DNA of 64,000 nucleotides from Pseudoroseomonas cervicalis (GTDB lineage Bacteria > Pseudomonadota > Alphaproteobacteria > Acetobacterales > Acetobacteraceae): assembly GCF_030818485.1 (NCBI RefSeq), contig NZ_JAUTAJ010000003.1:124001-188000 (forward strand). Reading direction: 5' to 3'. Of the stretch, positions 53,395 to 62,564 are shown in pieces (within the stretch, counting starts at the first letter, position 1; the number at the start of each line of letters is the position of its first letter). A model generated the notes under the pieces. That model was not told the DNA's origin, made no database searches, and saw only the letters and a program-made list of their open reading frames with translations. A program made the translations under genes and the position numbers.

Positions 53395-54057
53395 TCACGC
53401 TCCGATGGGCTGGTCGGCGGAATTGGGGGGGGCGGCGGGGTCGGGCCCGGCGCCGGGCGCGGCGGCGCGGAAGGGCAGCAGCAGGCGGTCCAGCGCCACC
53501 AGCCCCATCAGCCGGGGCGCCGCGCCGCGCTCGCCCGGCAGCAGGGCGTGGCCGGACAGGGCGCGGCCGGGGGCGGCGGCGCCGGCGCGCTGCGCCGCCT
53601 CGGCCGCGTCGGGGCCGGAGAGCGGCAGCGGCTCGGCCACCACCAGCACGCGATCGGCGCGCAGGGCGAAGCGGCGCGGCGCCTCGCGCAGCAGCAGCAG
53701 ATGCGCGCCGCCTTCCTGGCCCGGCGGGCGCGGCGCGCTGCCCAGCGCCAGGCCGAGATCGATCACCGCATGCACCTGCCCGGCATGGCCATGCAGGCCG
53801 AGCAGCGCCGGCGGGCTGCCCGGCAGCGGCGCCAGGGGCCCAAGCGGCAGCACCTGCGCCACGGCGGAGAGCGGCACGCCATACAGCTCCTCCCCCACCG
53901 CGCAGGCCAGCACGGGGGGCAGGCGCGGCGTCGCCTGGCGCTGGCCGCGCCGGGCGGCCAGCTGGCGGGTGCGCAGCTCCAGCAGCCGCTCGGCCTGGGC
54001 GGCCATGCTGGGCAGGCTGGTGGGCAGCGGCGCCCCCATGCGGTCGCGATGCGGCAT
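53395..54057 (-). CDS. cheW: CheW-like adaptor, 220 aa (WspD-like)
   Basis: A CheW-fold protein with a helical N-terminal extension of about 45 residues, the adaptor core (VLACAVGEELYGVPLSAVAQVLPLGPLAPLPGSPPALLGLHGHAGQVHAVIDLG) and a Pro/Ala-rich C-terminal tail. It bridges the MCP and CheA. Its start overlaps the cheR stop in TGATG. The extension matches the longer of two CheW proteins in Wsp-type clusters. Confidence 0.88.
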   Translation of the reverse strand: MPHRDRMGAPLPTSLPSMAAQAERLLELRTRQLAARRGQRQATPRLPPVLACAVGEELYGVPLSAVAQVLPLGPLAPLPGSPPALLGLHGHAGQVHAVIDLGLALGSAPRPPGQEGGAHLLLLREAPRRFALRADRVLVVAEPLPLSGPDAAEAAQRAGAAAPGRALSGHALLPGERGAAPRLMGLVALDRLLLPFRAAAPGAGPDPAAPPNSADQPIGA

Positions 54058-55511
54058 CAGGCGCGGCCCTCGCTGCCGGCGGTGTCGGGTCGGGCGGTGT
54101 CGAGATGCAGCCGCACCGCCTCGCGCAGCGCCTGCGCGGTCATGCCGTCGCCCTCGGGCAGTTCGGCGGTCTCGGGCAGCGACTGGGCCAGCCGGCCGGC
54201 GACGGCCAGCGCGCGGCGCCCGGCGGGGGCCGAGCCCTCATCCAGCAGCAGCAGGCCGAGCTGGTAATGCGCCATGGCGAAATCCCCGCGCAGATAGAGG
54301 GCACGGCGGAGGGCGCGCTCCGCCGCCTCCGGCCGGCCCAGCCCGCGCTGCACCAGCCCGTCGTAATAGTGCAGCGCCGGGTCGGTCGGCGCCAGGCGCA
54401 GCCCCTCGGCGCAGGCCTCGCGCGCCCGGGCCAGGTCGCCGGCATCGGCATGGTGGCGGGCCAGGCCCAGCAGCGCCGCCGCGGCCTCCCCGGCCGGCGG
54501 CGCCGGCGGGGACATCGCGGCGGGCATCGCGGCGGGGGCGGGCGGCAGTGGGCGGGGCGCCGGCACCAGATGCAGCGCCGGCGGCAGCCAGGCGGGCGAC
54601 GGCGCCGCGGGGGCGGGCGGCGGCGGCAGGGCACGCGGCGCCGGCAGCGTCGCGCCGCCGCGGCGATAGGCCACCGTGCCCGGCAGGTTCACCACCTCCA
54701 GAAACTCGGCGAAGGCCGGGTTGGGCTCGGCATGGCCGAGCAGCAGCCAGCCGCCCTCGGCCAGCCGGTCGGCCAGCGCGCGCACCAGCCGCTCCACCAT
54801 CTCCGGGTGGAAATAGATCAGCACGTTGCGGCAGAGGATCAGGTCGAAGCCGGTCATCTGCAGCGGCGCGGTGCCGTCCAGCAGGCCGAGCAGGTTCTGC
54901 CGCTCGAACCGCACCATGGCGCGGTGCTGCGGCCGCAGCAGCCAGGAGCGGCCATCGGCGCCGGGCAGGAAGTCGCGCTCCAGCTCCTCCGCCGGCAGGC
55001 TGCGCAGCGCCCAGCGGCTGTACTGGCCGCGCCGCGCCATGGCCAGCGCCGCCTCGTTCAGGTCGGTGCCCAGCAGCGACAGCCGCCAGTCCGGCACCGC
55101 CTCGCCCAGCATGCGGCGCAGCAGGATGCCCAGCGAATAGGGCTCGGCGCCGCTGGCGCAGCCGGCGCTCCAGGCGCGCAGCCGCCGCTCCTCCCGCCGC
55201 CGCGCCAGGATGTCGGGCAGGATGGTCTGCTGCAGCGCCGCGAACTGCTCGGCATAGCGGAAGAAGAAGGTCTCGCCGATGGTGATCTCGGCTTCCAGCG
55301 CGGCCCATTCGGCCTCGCCGCGCGCCGGGTCGCGCAGCCGCTCCAGATAGGCGGCGGGGCCGGACAGGCCGGTCTCGCGCAGCCTTCGGCGCAGCCGCTC
55401 CCACAGCAGCGCGTCCTTGTCCTCGTAGTAGAAATGCCCGGTGCGGGCGATCACCTCGGCCTTCAGCCGGGCGAAATCCACATCGGGCAGGAAATGCGGC
55501 ACGGCGCTCAT
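54057..55511 (-). CDS. cheR: CheR-type methyltransferase with TPR domain (WspC-like)
   Basis: A 484-residue protein. The CheR domain (about 10-265) methylates receptor glutamates with S-adenosylmethionine and shows GETFFFRYAEQFAAL, WSAGCASGAEPYSLGILL, GTDLNEAALAMARRGQYS and FDLILCRNVLIYFHPEMVERLV. A Pro/Ala-rich linker follows, then TPR-like helices (about 350-465; LARHHADAGDLARAREACAEGL). The TPR tail replaces pentapeptide tethering, which the MCP lacks. The start overlaps the stop of the first cheW gene. Confidence 0.93.
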   Translation of the reverse strand: MSAVPHFLPDVDFARLKAEVIARTGHFYYEDKDALLWERLRRRLRETGLSGPAAYLERLRDPARGEAEWAALEAEITIGETFFFRYAEQFAALQQTILPDILARRREERRLRAWSAGCASGAEPYSLGILLRRMLGEAVPDWRLSLLGTDLNEAALAMARRGQYSRWALRSLPAEELERDFLPGADGRSWLLRPQHRAMVRFERQNLLGLLDGTAPLQMTGFDLILCRNVLIYFHPEMVERLVRALADRLAEGGWLLLGHAEPNPAFAEFLEVVNLPGTVAYRRGGATLPAPRALPPPPAPAAPSPAWLPPALHLVPAPRPLPPAPAAMPAAMSPPAPPAGEAAAALLGLARHHADAGDLARAREACAEGLRLAPTDPALHYYDGLVQRGLGRPEAAERALRRALYLRGDFAMAHYQLGLLLLDEGSAPAGRRALAVAGRLAQSLPETAELPEGDGMTAQALREAVRLHLDTARPDTAGSEGRA

Positions 55512-56035
55512 GCCGGCGGGCCGGACCATTCGGCCAGGCGGGCCTCCGCCGAATCGCGCAGCGCGGCCAGGGCGGCCGCCTCCTGCTCCAGCAGGATGCG
55601 CGCCGGGTCGAGCAGATGGATGAAACCCTCCGGCGTCTCGATCTCGGCCACGGCGCAGCCATTCAGCGTGGCCTCGGGCGGCACGGCGCGCATCCGGTCC
55701 TGCGCCACGCGCTGCAGATCCAGCACCCGGTCCACCAGCAGGCCGAGCGGGCCATTCGCCGATCCGGGCAGCAGCAGGATGTGGCGGTACAGCGCCTGCT
55801 CGGCCGCCGCGCCATCCTGCAGGCCGAACAGCCGCGCCAGGTCGAGCACCGGCAGCGCCACCCCGCCCAGATTGAGGAAACCGGCCATCACCCGCGGCAG
55901 GCCGGGCGGGCGCCACAGCCGCGGCAGCGGCAGCACCTCCTGCACCGCGGCGCGCGGCAGGGCGCAGCGCCGGCTGCCCAGGCGGAACAGCAGATAGGCT
56001 TCCGGTCCCTTCTCTCCGGCGGCGGCCAGTCTCAC
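55508..56035 (-). CDS. cheW: CheW-like adaptor, 175 aa (WspB-like)
   Basis: A 175-residue CheW-fold protein (AYLLFRLGSRRCALPRAAVQEVLPLPRLWRPPGLPRVMAGFLNLGGVALPVLDLARLFGL). It is first in the eight-gene chemosensory operon; the 121-bp gap upstream should hold the operon promoter. The start codon is GTG with GGGAG 9 bases upstream. Two CheW proteins per cluster is typical for Wsp/Che3-like systems. Confidence 0.9.
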   Translation of the reverse strand: MRLAAAGEKGPEAYLLFRLGSRRCALPRAAVQEVLPLPRLWRPPGLPRVMAGFLNLGGVALPVLDLARLFGLQDGAAAEQALYRHILLLPGSANGPLGLLVDRVLDLQRVAQDRMRAVPPEATLNGCAVAEIETPEGFIHLLDPARILLEQEAAALAALRDSAEARLAEWSGPPA

Positions 56036-56156
56036 GCGTCGAGCTCCCTGCGGCGCCTCTCGTTACCATTCCCGGCGCGGCGCGGCCATGCCCCCCTCCC
56101 CGCTTCGCGCGGGATCGGCCAGGATGGCGGCGACCGATCCGGAGAGAGACCCGCCC

Positions 56157-56912
56157 ATGCCCACCGATGTCACCGCCGCCGCGCATGCCCTGCTGGAGGC
56201 CCGCCGCACGCGGCAATGGCTGAGCGCCCTGCCCGAAGGGGCCAGGCCGCAGAACGCCGCGGAGGTGGTGGAGATCCAGGCGCTGGTCGCGGCCCAGCTC
56301 GGGCCGATCGCCGGCTGGAAGGTGGGCGCCGCCTCCCCCACCGCCGAGCCCTCCGGCGTGCCGCTGCATGCGCGCAACCTGCGCTTCGACGCGACGCCCT
56401 ATGCGGCGGCCGATTTCAACGTCACCGCCATCGAGGCGGAGGTGGGCTATCGCCTGGGCGCCGACCTGCCGCCGCGCGAGACTCCCTACACGCGCGAGGC
56501 GGTGCTGGCCGCGGTCGAGACCATGCATGCGACGATCGAGATCGTCGACACGCGCTTCACCGCGCTGCATGTGACCGACCCGCTGAGCCACACGGCCGAC
56601 CAGGCCAATCACGGCGCGCTGGTGGTGGGGCCGGCGGTGGAGGACTGGCGCAGGATCGAGCCCACCAAGCTGCCGGTGACGCTGCGCTTCAATGGTGAGG
56701 TCGCGGTGCAGCATGTCGGCGGCAACACGGCGGGCGACCCGGTGCGGCTGCTGCTGTGGCTGGCCAATGGCGGCGCCCATCGCTATGGCGGGCTGAAGGC
56801 TGGGATGGTGGTGACCACCGGCAGCTGCACGGGGCTGCTGACCGTCCCGGCCGGGACCGTGGTGCAGGCGGTGTTCGACGGCTTCGGCAGCGTCGAGACC
56901 ACGATCGCATAA
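56157..56912 (+). CDS. 2-keto-4-pentenoate hydratase-like (FAH family) protein
   Basis: A 251-residue protein of the hydratase/decarboxylase branch of the fumarylacetoacetate-hydrolase fold. It has GWKVGAASPTAE at the substrate loop, VTAIEAEVGYRLGADLPPR with the acidic metal ligands, ATIEIVDTRFTALHVTDPLSHTADQANHGALVVG, and VTTGSCTGLLTVPAGTVVQAVFDGFGSVET at the C-terminus. It probably hydrates a dienoate in aromatic or amide catabolism. GGAGAG stands 10 bases upstream of the ATG. No meta-cleavage neighbours are in sight. Confidence 0.87.
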   Translation: MPTDVTAAAHALLEARRTRQWLSALPEGARPQNAAEVVEIQALVAAQLGPIAGWKVGAASPTAEPSGVPLHARNLRFDATPYAAADFNVTAIEAEVGYRLGADLPPRETPYTREAVLAAVETMHATIEIVDTRFTALHVTDPLSHTADQANHGALVVGPAVEDWRRIEPTKLPVTLRFNGEVAVQHVGGNTAGDPVRLLLWLANGGAHRYGGLKAGMVVTTGSCTGLLTVPAGTVVQAVFDGFGSVETTIA

Positions 56913-56917
56913 AAAGG

Positions 56918-56972
56918 CCAGGGGCGCTGCCCCTGGAACCCCGCCGGGGTGGCACGGCCACCCCGGACCCCG
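56918..56972. repeat. Double-hairpin intergenic repeat, copy 2
   Basis: CCAGGGGC / GCCCCTGG (56918-56936) and CCGGGGTGGC / GCCACCCCGG (56944-56966), then ACCCCGC, match the copy at 14476-14541 in loops (GCT, then AVG), order and flanks. It starts six bases after the hydratase stop, next to an A-run. Confidence 0.7.
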
Positions 56973-56989
56973 CGATCTGTTGGCGGGGT

Positions 56990-57084
56990 CCGGGGGGACC
57001 CTGTCCCCCCGGCGGAGGGGCCTGGGGAGGCGGAGCCTCCCCTGATGTCTTTCCGTTCTGCCTGGGGAGGCGGAGCCTCCCCAG
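56990..57084 (-). repeat. Three further GC-rich hairpins downstream of the sigma factor gene
   Basis: CCGGGGGGAC / GTCCCCCCGG (56990-57012), GGGGAGGC / GCCTCCCC (57024-57042) and CTGGGGAGGC / GCCTCCCCAG (57062-57084) each have a 3-base loop. The last two lie in 22-base direct copies (57021-57042 and 57061-57082). The final stem ends 3 bp from the rpoD stop and is its likely terminator. Confidence 0.65.
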
Positions 57085-57087
57085 CCT

Positions 57088-58929
<1,842 letters not shown>

Positions 58930-59257
58930 CGAATTCACCTGCTTTTCGTGCTTGGAGACCCCCGGAGGGGTCCCAACAACAATTCCAACGCTTCCGCCCA
59001 TGGCGGACCAAACCCAATTGCCCCGGCGCCTGGCCGGGACGGGCCGCAGCCCGGCGTCACGCCAAGGGAGCGTGCCGGGACGGCAGAAACGAGATCGGGG
59101 TCGGGCGCCACATCCAGGGTGGCTGCGCCCTTATTTAGGAAGGTTGACCGGCTCCCAACACCCCTGCGCGATCAACAGGCCCTTTTCGGCCCTGCGCGCG
59201 GGGTCGCGTCTTTAGCATGGTCTTCAGAAACAGGGTGAAAAAAGCGCCGCTCTGCCC
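58930..59257. other. 328-bp gap upstream of rpoD
   Basis: No gene is supported. Reading toward rpoD there is a weak sigma-70-like pair, TTGGGA and TAAATA around 59129-59155 on the minus strand with a short spacer, and a small A-run near 59238 after the toxin gene stop. The rest is featureless GC-rich sequence. Confidence 0.4.
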
Positions 59258-59548
59258 TCACGCCCGCGCTTCCCTTCCATGCCAGACGCGAATGACGACG
59301 GCCCTGTCCTGCTCGTCCAGCCGGTAGCGCAGCACATAGGCGCCGCTGGCGAAGGGTATGGTCAGCTCGCGCCGCCCCGTGCCATCGGCCATCGGCCGGC
59401 CGAGACCGGTGTTCAGCGCCAGCAGCTCCGCCGCCTCGGCGATGCTGCCGGCGGCGCGCCGGGCGGCGGCCGGGTTCTTGTCGAGCAGGAAGTGTAGCAG
59501 GCGGTCGAGATCCTCGACCGCCTCCGGCAACCAGAGCAGCCCGGCCAT
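59258..59548 (-). CDS. ParE/RelE-family toxin
   Basis: This 96-residue protein has the ParE fold pattern: LWLPEAVEDLDRLLHFLLDKNPAAARRAAGSIAEAAELLALNTGLGRPM, then RRELTIPFASGAYVLRYRLDEQDRAVVIRVWHGREAR. The HGREAR end matches ParE-type toxins that poison gyrase. It starts 11 bp after the antitoxin stop. With the antitoxin it forms an addiction module beside the replication origin. Confidence 0.88.
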   Translation of the reverse strand: MAGLLWLPEAVEDLDRLLHFLLDKNPAAARRAAGSIAEAAELLALNTGLGRPMADGTGRRELTIPFASGAYVLRYRLDEQDRAVVIRVWHGREARA

Positions 59549-59559
59549 GCGGGGCGCGC

Positions 59560-59841
59560 CTAGCCCTTCCCCGCCACAGGCGGCGGCGCCGCCTCACCCC
59601 GCGCGAAGCCCTCCAGCCAGTGCCGCAGCTCGGCCTGGGGCACGGCGGCGCCCTCCAGCCGGTAGCGCTCCCAGCGGGCCAGATCCTCGCTCTTCTCCTG
59701 CTCGTAGCGCTCCTCGCGCTCCAGATATTCCAGCACGGCCTTCTTCATCAGCCAGTGCGGCGAGCGGTCGCGCAGCTGGCCGAGCGCCTGCAGGCGCTGG
59801 CGCGTCTCCTCATCCAGCTTCAGGGCGAGGCTGCCTGACAT
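59560..59841 (-). CDS. Ribbon-helix-helix antitoxin of the ParE-type toxin
   Basis: A 93-residue protein with an N-terminal ribbon-helix-helix (SLALKLDEETRQRLQALGQLRDRSPHWLMKKAVLEYL) for DNA binding and a charged C-terminal helix (EERYEQEKSEDLARWERY) to wrap the toxin. It precedes the toxin gene, the usual order. The upstream palindrome at 59863-59881 is its probable autoregulatory site. Confidence 0.87.
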   Translation of the reverse strand: MSGSLALKLDEETRQRLQALGQLRDRSPHWLMKKAVLEYLEREERYEQEKSEDLARWERYRLEGAAVPQAELRHWLEGFARGEAAPPPVAGKG

Positions 59842-59862
59842 GGTTCGGCTCCGGTGGGATCG

Positions 59863-59881
59863 GGTATTACCTATCTATACC
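59863..59881. promoter_or_regulatory. Toxin-antitoxin promoter/operator
   Basis: GGTATTACCTATCTATACC has inverted ends GGTAT/ATACC and an inner GGTATTACC, and is the most A/T-rich segment near the antitoxin start at 59841. It supplies TATA-like -10 hexamers on the minus strand. RHH antitoxins bind such short palindromes. Confidence 0.55.
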
Positions 59882-59915
59882 TCGTCCCTCGCCGCGACAA
59901 GACTCGGCGCGCCGC

Positions 59916-60224
59916 TGTGAACCCTGCCAGCCCGGGCTCGGCGCGCCGGGCGCGATTCGGCGCGGGGCTGTGATCCTTGCCAGCCCTGGCCCGGCCCGGC
60001 GCCGGACCGTGCAAGTGAACCTTGCAAGCCCGTGCGGCGGGCCGGCTGTGAACCCTGCCAGCAGCGCCGATTCGCCGGTTTCACTTTCAGAAACAGCAGC
60101 CTACGGGCTTATCCACGCGAACCCTGCCAGCGCATAGACAATGACAATCTCGCTTTCTGCTGAAGGATTGCCCTGGGCTGGCAAGGTTCGCAGGCCAGGA
60201 GGCGGCACGCTGGCAAGGTTCGCA
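59916..60224. other. Replication origin with iterons and DnaA box (oriV)
   Basis: Seven 18-base iterons, consensus TGTGAACCYTGCMAGCCC: five in plus orientation (59916-59933, 59969-59986, 60014-60031, 60047-60064, 60116-60133) and two inverted (60175-60192, 60207-60224). Between the fourth and fifth lies a relatively A/T-rich stretch ending in a DnaA-box-like TTATCCACG (60109-60117). The inverted pair sits just before repA and may give RepA autorepression. The layout is that of an iteron-controlled theta origin. Confidence 0.88.
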
Positions 60225-60261
60225 TCGACGACCCCCACCCGGCCGTTGCAGTTTGCCGTCC

Positions 60262-61296
60262 ATGGTGCAGCGGACCCCGAATCCCGAACCCCGAGACGAA
60301 CAGGGCGACCTGTTCGGCGCTGGTGCCAGCGTGCACCAGCTGGTCGAGGCCCGCGGCGCCAAGGGGGCCGTGAAGGCCGCCCAGATCGCCGTGCTGGAGC
60401 CGAAGCCGCCCAGCCTGTCGCGGGCGCTGGCCGGCCGCATGGGACGGCAGATCGCCGACACCGCCTCGACCGCCATCGTGCGCGAATTCGAGGGCAGCAG
60501 CGAGATCGGCTATTCCTACTCCGCCTGGTGCCTGGCCGGCCTGCCGCATCGCGACCAGCCCAAGGACCAGAACTGGCTGATCGAGACCGATTTCGCCCGG
60601 CTGCTGGTCCGCCCCGGGGTGCGACTGCGCGACGACAACAGCCAGGAATATATCGGTGTTCCCTTCGGCTCCTATGCCCGCCTGCTGCTGATCGACTGGC
60701 AGACCGAGGCGCTGGAGCGCGGCTCGCGCGAGATCCATATGGGCCGCTCGGCCAGCGCCGTGGTGGCGCGGCTCGGCATCAACCGCGGTGGCCCAAGCAA
60801 CGCCAAGGTGGCCGAGCAGCTGGAGCGCCTGGCCAGCTGCGCCGTCGATTTCAGCTTCGGCAGCGACAAGAAGGGCGTCATCGTCAACCAGCGCCTGGTC
60901 GAGGCCTTCAGCTATGTGGGCGAGCCCGACCCGCGCTCGACCCGCACCAACCGGCTGGTGGAGCGCGTCATGCTCTCCCAGGCCTTCTTCGACGAGCTGC
61001 GCCGCCACCCCGTGCTGGTCGACCGCGCCGCGGTGCGCGACCTGACCACCTCGCCGCTGGCCATCGACATCTATCTCTGGCTCGCCTACCGGCTGCATTC
61101 CCTGCCCAAGGAGACGCCGATCGGCTGGGATCGCCTCTGGCGGCAATTCGGGTCCAAGGTCGGCGCGCTGAAGAACTTCAAGACCCAGTTCGAAGGCCCG
61201 CTGCACCTGGCGCTCTCGGCCTACAAGAACGCCAAGGTCCGCGTCACCGATCGCGGCCTTCTGCTGGAGCCCTCCCCTCCCCCCATCCGCCCTTGA
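60262..61296 (+). CDS. repA: Plasmid replication initiator RepA
   Basis: A 344-residue (from ATG 60262; TTG 60253 and GTG 60265 are alternatives) plasmid RepA of the type common in alphaproteobacterial large plasmids. Segments NWLIETDFARLLVRPGVRLRDD, QEYIGVPFGSYARLLLIDWQTEAL, SREIHMGRSASAVVARLGINRGG and LTTSPLAIDIYLWLAYRLHSLPKETPIGWDRLWRQFG point to a winged-helix initiator that binds the iterons. No Shine-Dalgarno is evident. Iterons lie on both sides of the gene. Confidence 0.88.
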   Translation: MVQRTPNPEPRDEQGDLFGAGASVHQLVEARGAKGAVKAAQIAVLEPKPPSLSRALAGRMGRQIADTASTAIVREFEGSSEIGYSYSAWCLAGLPHRDQPKDQNWLIETDFARLLVRPGVRLRDDNSQEYIGVPFGSYARLLLIDWQTEALERGSREIHMGRSASAVVARLGINRGGPSNAKVAEQLERLASCAVDFSFGSDKKGVIVNQRLVEAFSYVGEPDPRSTRTNRLVERVMLSQAFFDELRRHPVLVDRAAVRDLTTSPLAIDIYLWLAYRLHSLPKETPIGWDRLWRQFGSKVGALKNFKTQFEGPLHLALSAYKNAKVRVTDRGLLLEPSPPPIRP

Positions 61297-61416
61297 TTCT
61301 TTCGGGCTGCCGCCGCCGGGTGGTGAGGCGGGACGCTGTACTGGCAGCGCCCGCCTTTTTTCTTGTCCGGATCCTGGGGCGATGCATGGTGGCGGGGGCG
61401 GCTTGCCGGGCCAGAA

Positions 61417-61464
61417 TGTGAACCTTGCAAGCCCCCGCCATCCGGCCGGATGGCAAGGTTCACA
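61417..61464. repeat. Convergent iteron pair downstream of repA
   Basis: TGTGAACCTTGCAAGCCC (61417-61434) and, inverted, TGTGAACCTTGCCATCCG (61447-61464) lie between the convergent ends of repA and parB. They match the origin iterons in 16-18 positions and may serve handcuffing or copy control. Confidence 0.8.
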
Positions 61465-61469
61465 CCGCT

Positions 61470-62564
61470 TCAGTGGGCCTTGGCGCGGCGCAGCAGCTCG
61501 GGCAGCGCCTCGACCATCTGCTGCACCGCCTCGTCGCTCAGCGAGGTGGCGAAGCGGAACACCCACTGCCCGCCATTGCGTGTGAGGGTTCCCAGCCGCT
61601 GCCCCTCATGCACGATGTGCCGCCGCTCCGGCGCCGTGGCCGGGCCGGCGCTGGGCCGCGCCTCGCGCCCCTCGGCGGCGCGCATCAGCAGCGCGATCTG
61701 CTCCTCGGGCTCGGCCTCCCCGGCCCGGCGCTGGCCATCCAGCGCGGCCAGGATGCGCGGCAGCGCGGCCTCGTCGGCTTCCACCGCCTCCATCACCCGG
61801 CGGGCCCGCAGCATGGCCAGCCGCCGCGGCTCGCGCAGCCGCTCGATGATCTCGGTCGGGAACCTTGCCAGCCGCAGATAGAGGCTGAAGGTCGAGGGAT
61901 CGATGCCGAATTGCGCCGCGATGTCGCGCCCCGGCCCCGGCAGCCGCGCCCGCACCTCGGCGAACCAGCGCGCCCGCTCCAGCGCCGAGATATCCTCGCG
62001 CCGCTCATTCTCCGAGAACTGCACCCGCAGCATCGCCGCATCGTCCAGCGCCCGGATGCGCGCCAGCACCGCCTGGCCCAGCCGGCGGCAGGCCTCCAGC
62101 CGCCGCCGCCCCGCCGCGATCTCGAACCGGCCGCCCTCGCGCCGACGCAGCGTGATGGCGTCGTTCTGGCCGTTGGCGCGGATATCCTCCAGCAGCTCCT
62201 CGAACTCGGCGCCGTCGAAGGCGCCGGGCAGCCGGTCGCGCGGCAGCGGGTCGTCGATCAGCCCGGGCTCGACGAACAGGAATTCCTCTGCCGCCTCCCC
62301 GGCCCGCTCGGCCGCGCCCTTCGCCTGGGCCAGCAGCCGTTCCAGCCCGGCATTCTGCGTGGTCGCGCTGGCCAGCGCCGCCTCCAGCCGGGCGATGCGT
62401 TCGCGCAACCCCTCCGCCGCCATGCCGAGCGCTGCGGCCGGCCGATGCTGCGCCGGCTTCGGCGCCTCGGCCGGGGCGGGCGCGGCGGGTTGCAGCGCGG
62501 CTTCGGCGGTGCGGTCGCGCACCGCCTGGGCCAGGGCGCCGAAGCGCGATCCGGGCGATTTCAT
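61470..62564 (-). CDS. parB: ParB-type partition protein
   Basis: A 364-residue protein with a basic/proline-rich N-terminus, a helical stretch (about 48-85), a ParB/Srx-like domain (DPLPRDRLPGAFDGAEFEELLEDIRANGQNDAITLRRREGGRFEIAAGRRRLEACRRLG), then the ENERREDISALERARWFAEVRARLPGPGRDIAAQFGIDPSTFSLYLRLARFP helix-turn-helix, and a dimerisation C-terminus. The start at 62564 overlaps the parA stop (ATGA) and has GGGGAG upstream. Its coding sequence contains a tenth iteron-like match. Confidence 0.9.
   Translation of the reverse strand: MKSPGSRFGALAQAVRDRTAEAALQPAAPAPAEAPKPAQHRPAAALGMAAEGLRERIARLEAALASATTQNAGLERLLAQAKGAAERAGEAAEEFLFVEPGLIDDPLPRDRLPGAFDGAEFEELLEDIRANGQNDAITLRRREGGRFEIAAGRRRLEACRRLGQAVLARIRALDDAAMLRVQFSENERREDISALERARWFAEVRARLPGPGRDIAAQFGIDPSTFSLYLRLARFPTEIIERLREPRRLAMLRARRVMEAVEADEAALPRILAALDGQRRAGEAEPEEQIALLMRAAEGREARPSAGPATAPERRHIVHEGQRLGTLTRNGGQWVFRFATSLSDEAVQQMVEALPELLRRAKAH
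61857..61874 (+). repeat. Iteron-like match inside parB
   Basis: CGGGAACCTTGCCAGCCG shares the 13-base core AACCTTGCCAGCC with the origin iterons, although it lies in the parB coding sequence, about 400 bp from the pair at 61417-61464. It may be a real RepA site or chance. Confidence 0.4.

Noticed and set aside
50067..55997. A 1976-codon open frame on the plus strand
   Set aside because: It is antisense to the Che genes, has Arg/Gly/Ala/His low-complexity translation and no domains; the minus-strand genes have clear motifs. High GC produces such open frames.
59916..60224. CRISPR array as an explanation for the repeats
   Set aside because: Repeats are 18 bases, degenerate, in both orientations and next to repA; spacing is irregular and there are no cas genes.
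60109..61566. A 485-codon minus-strand frame across repA
   Set aside because: Antisense to repA and running through the iterons; composition is noise-like.
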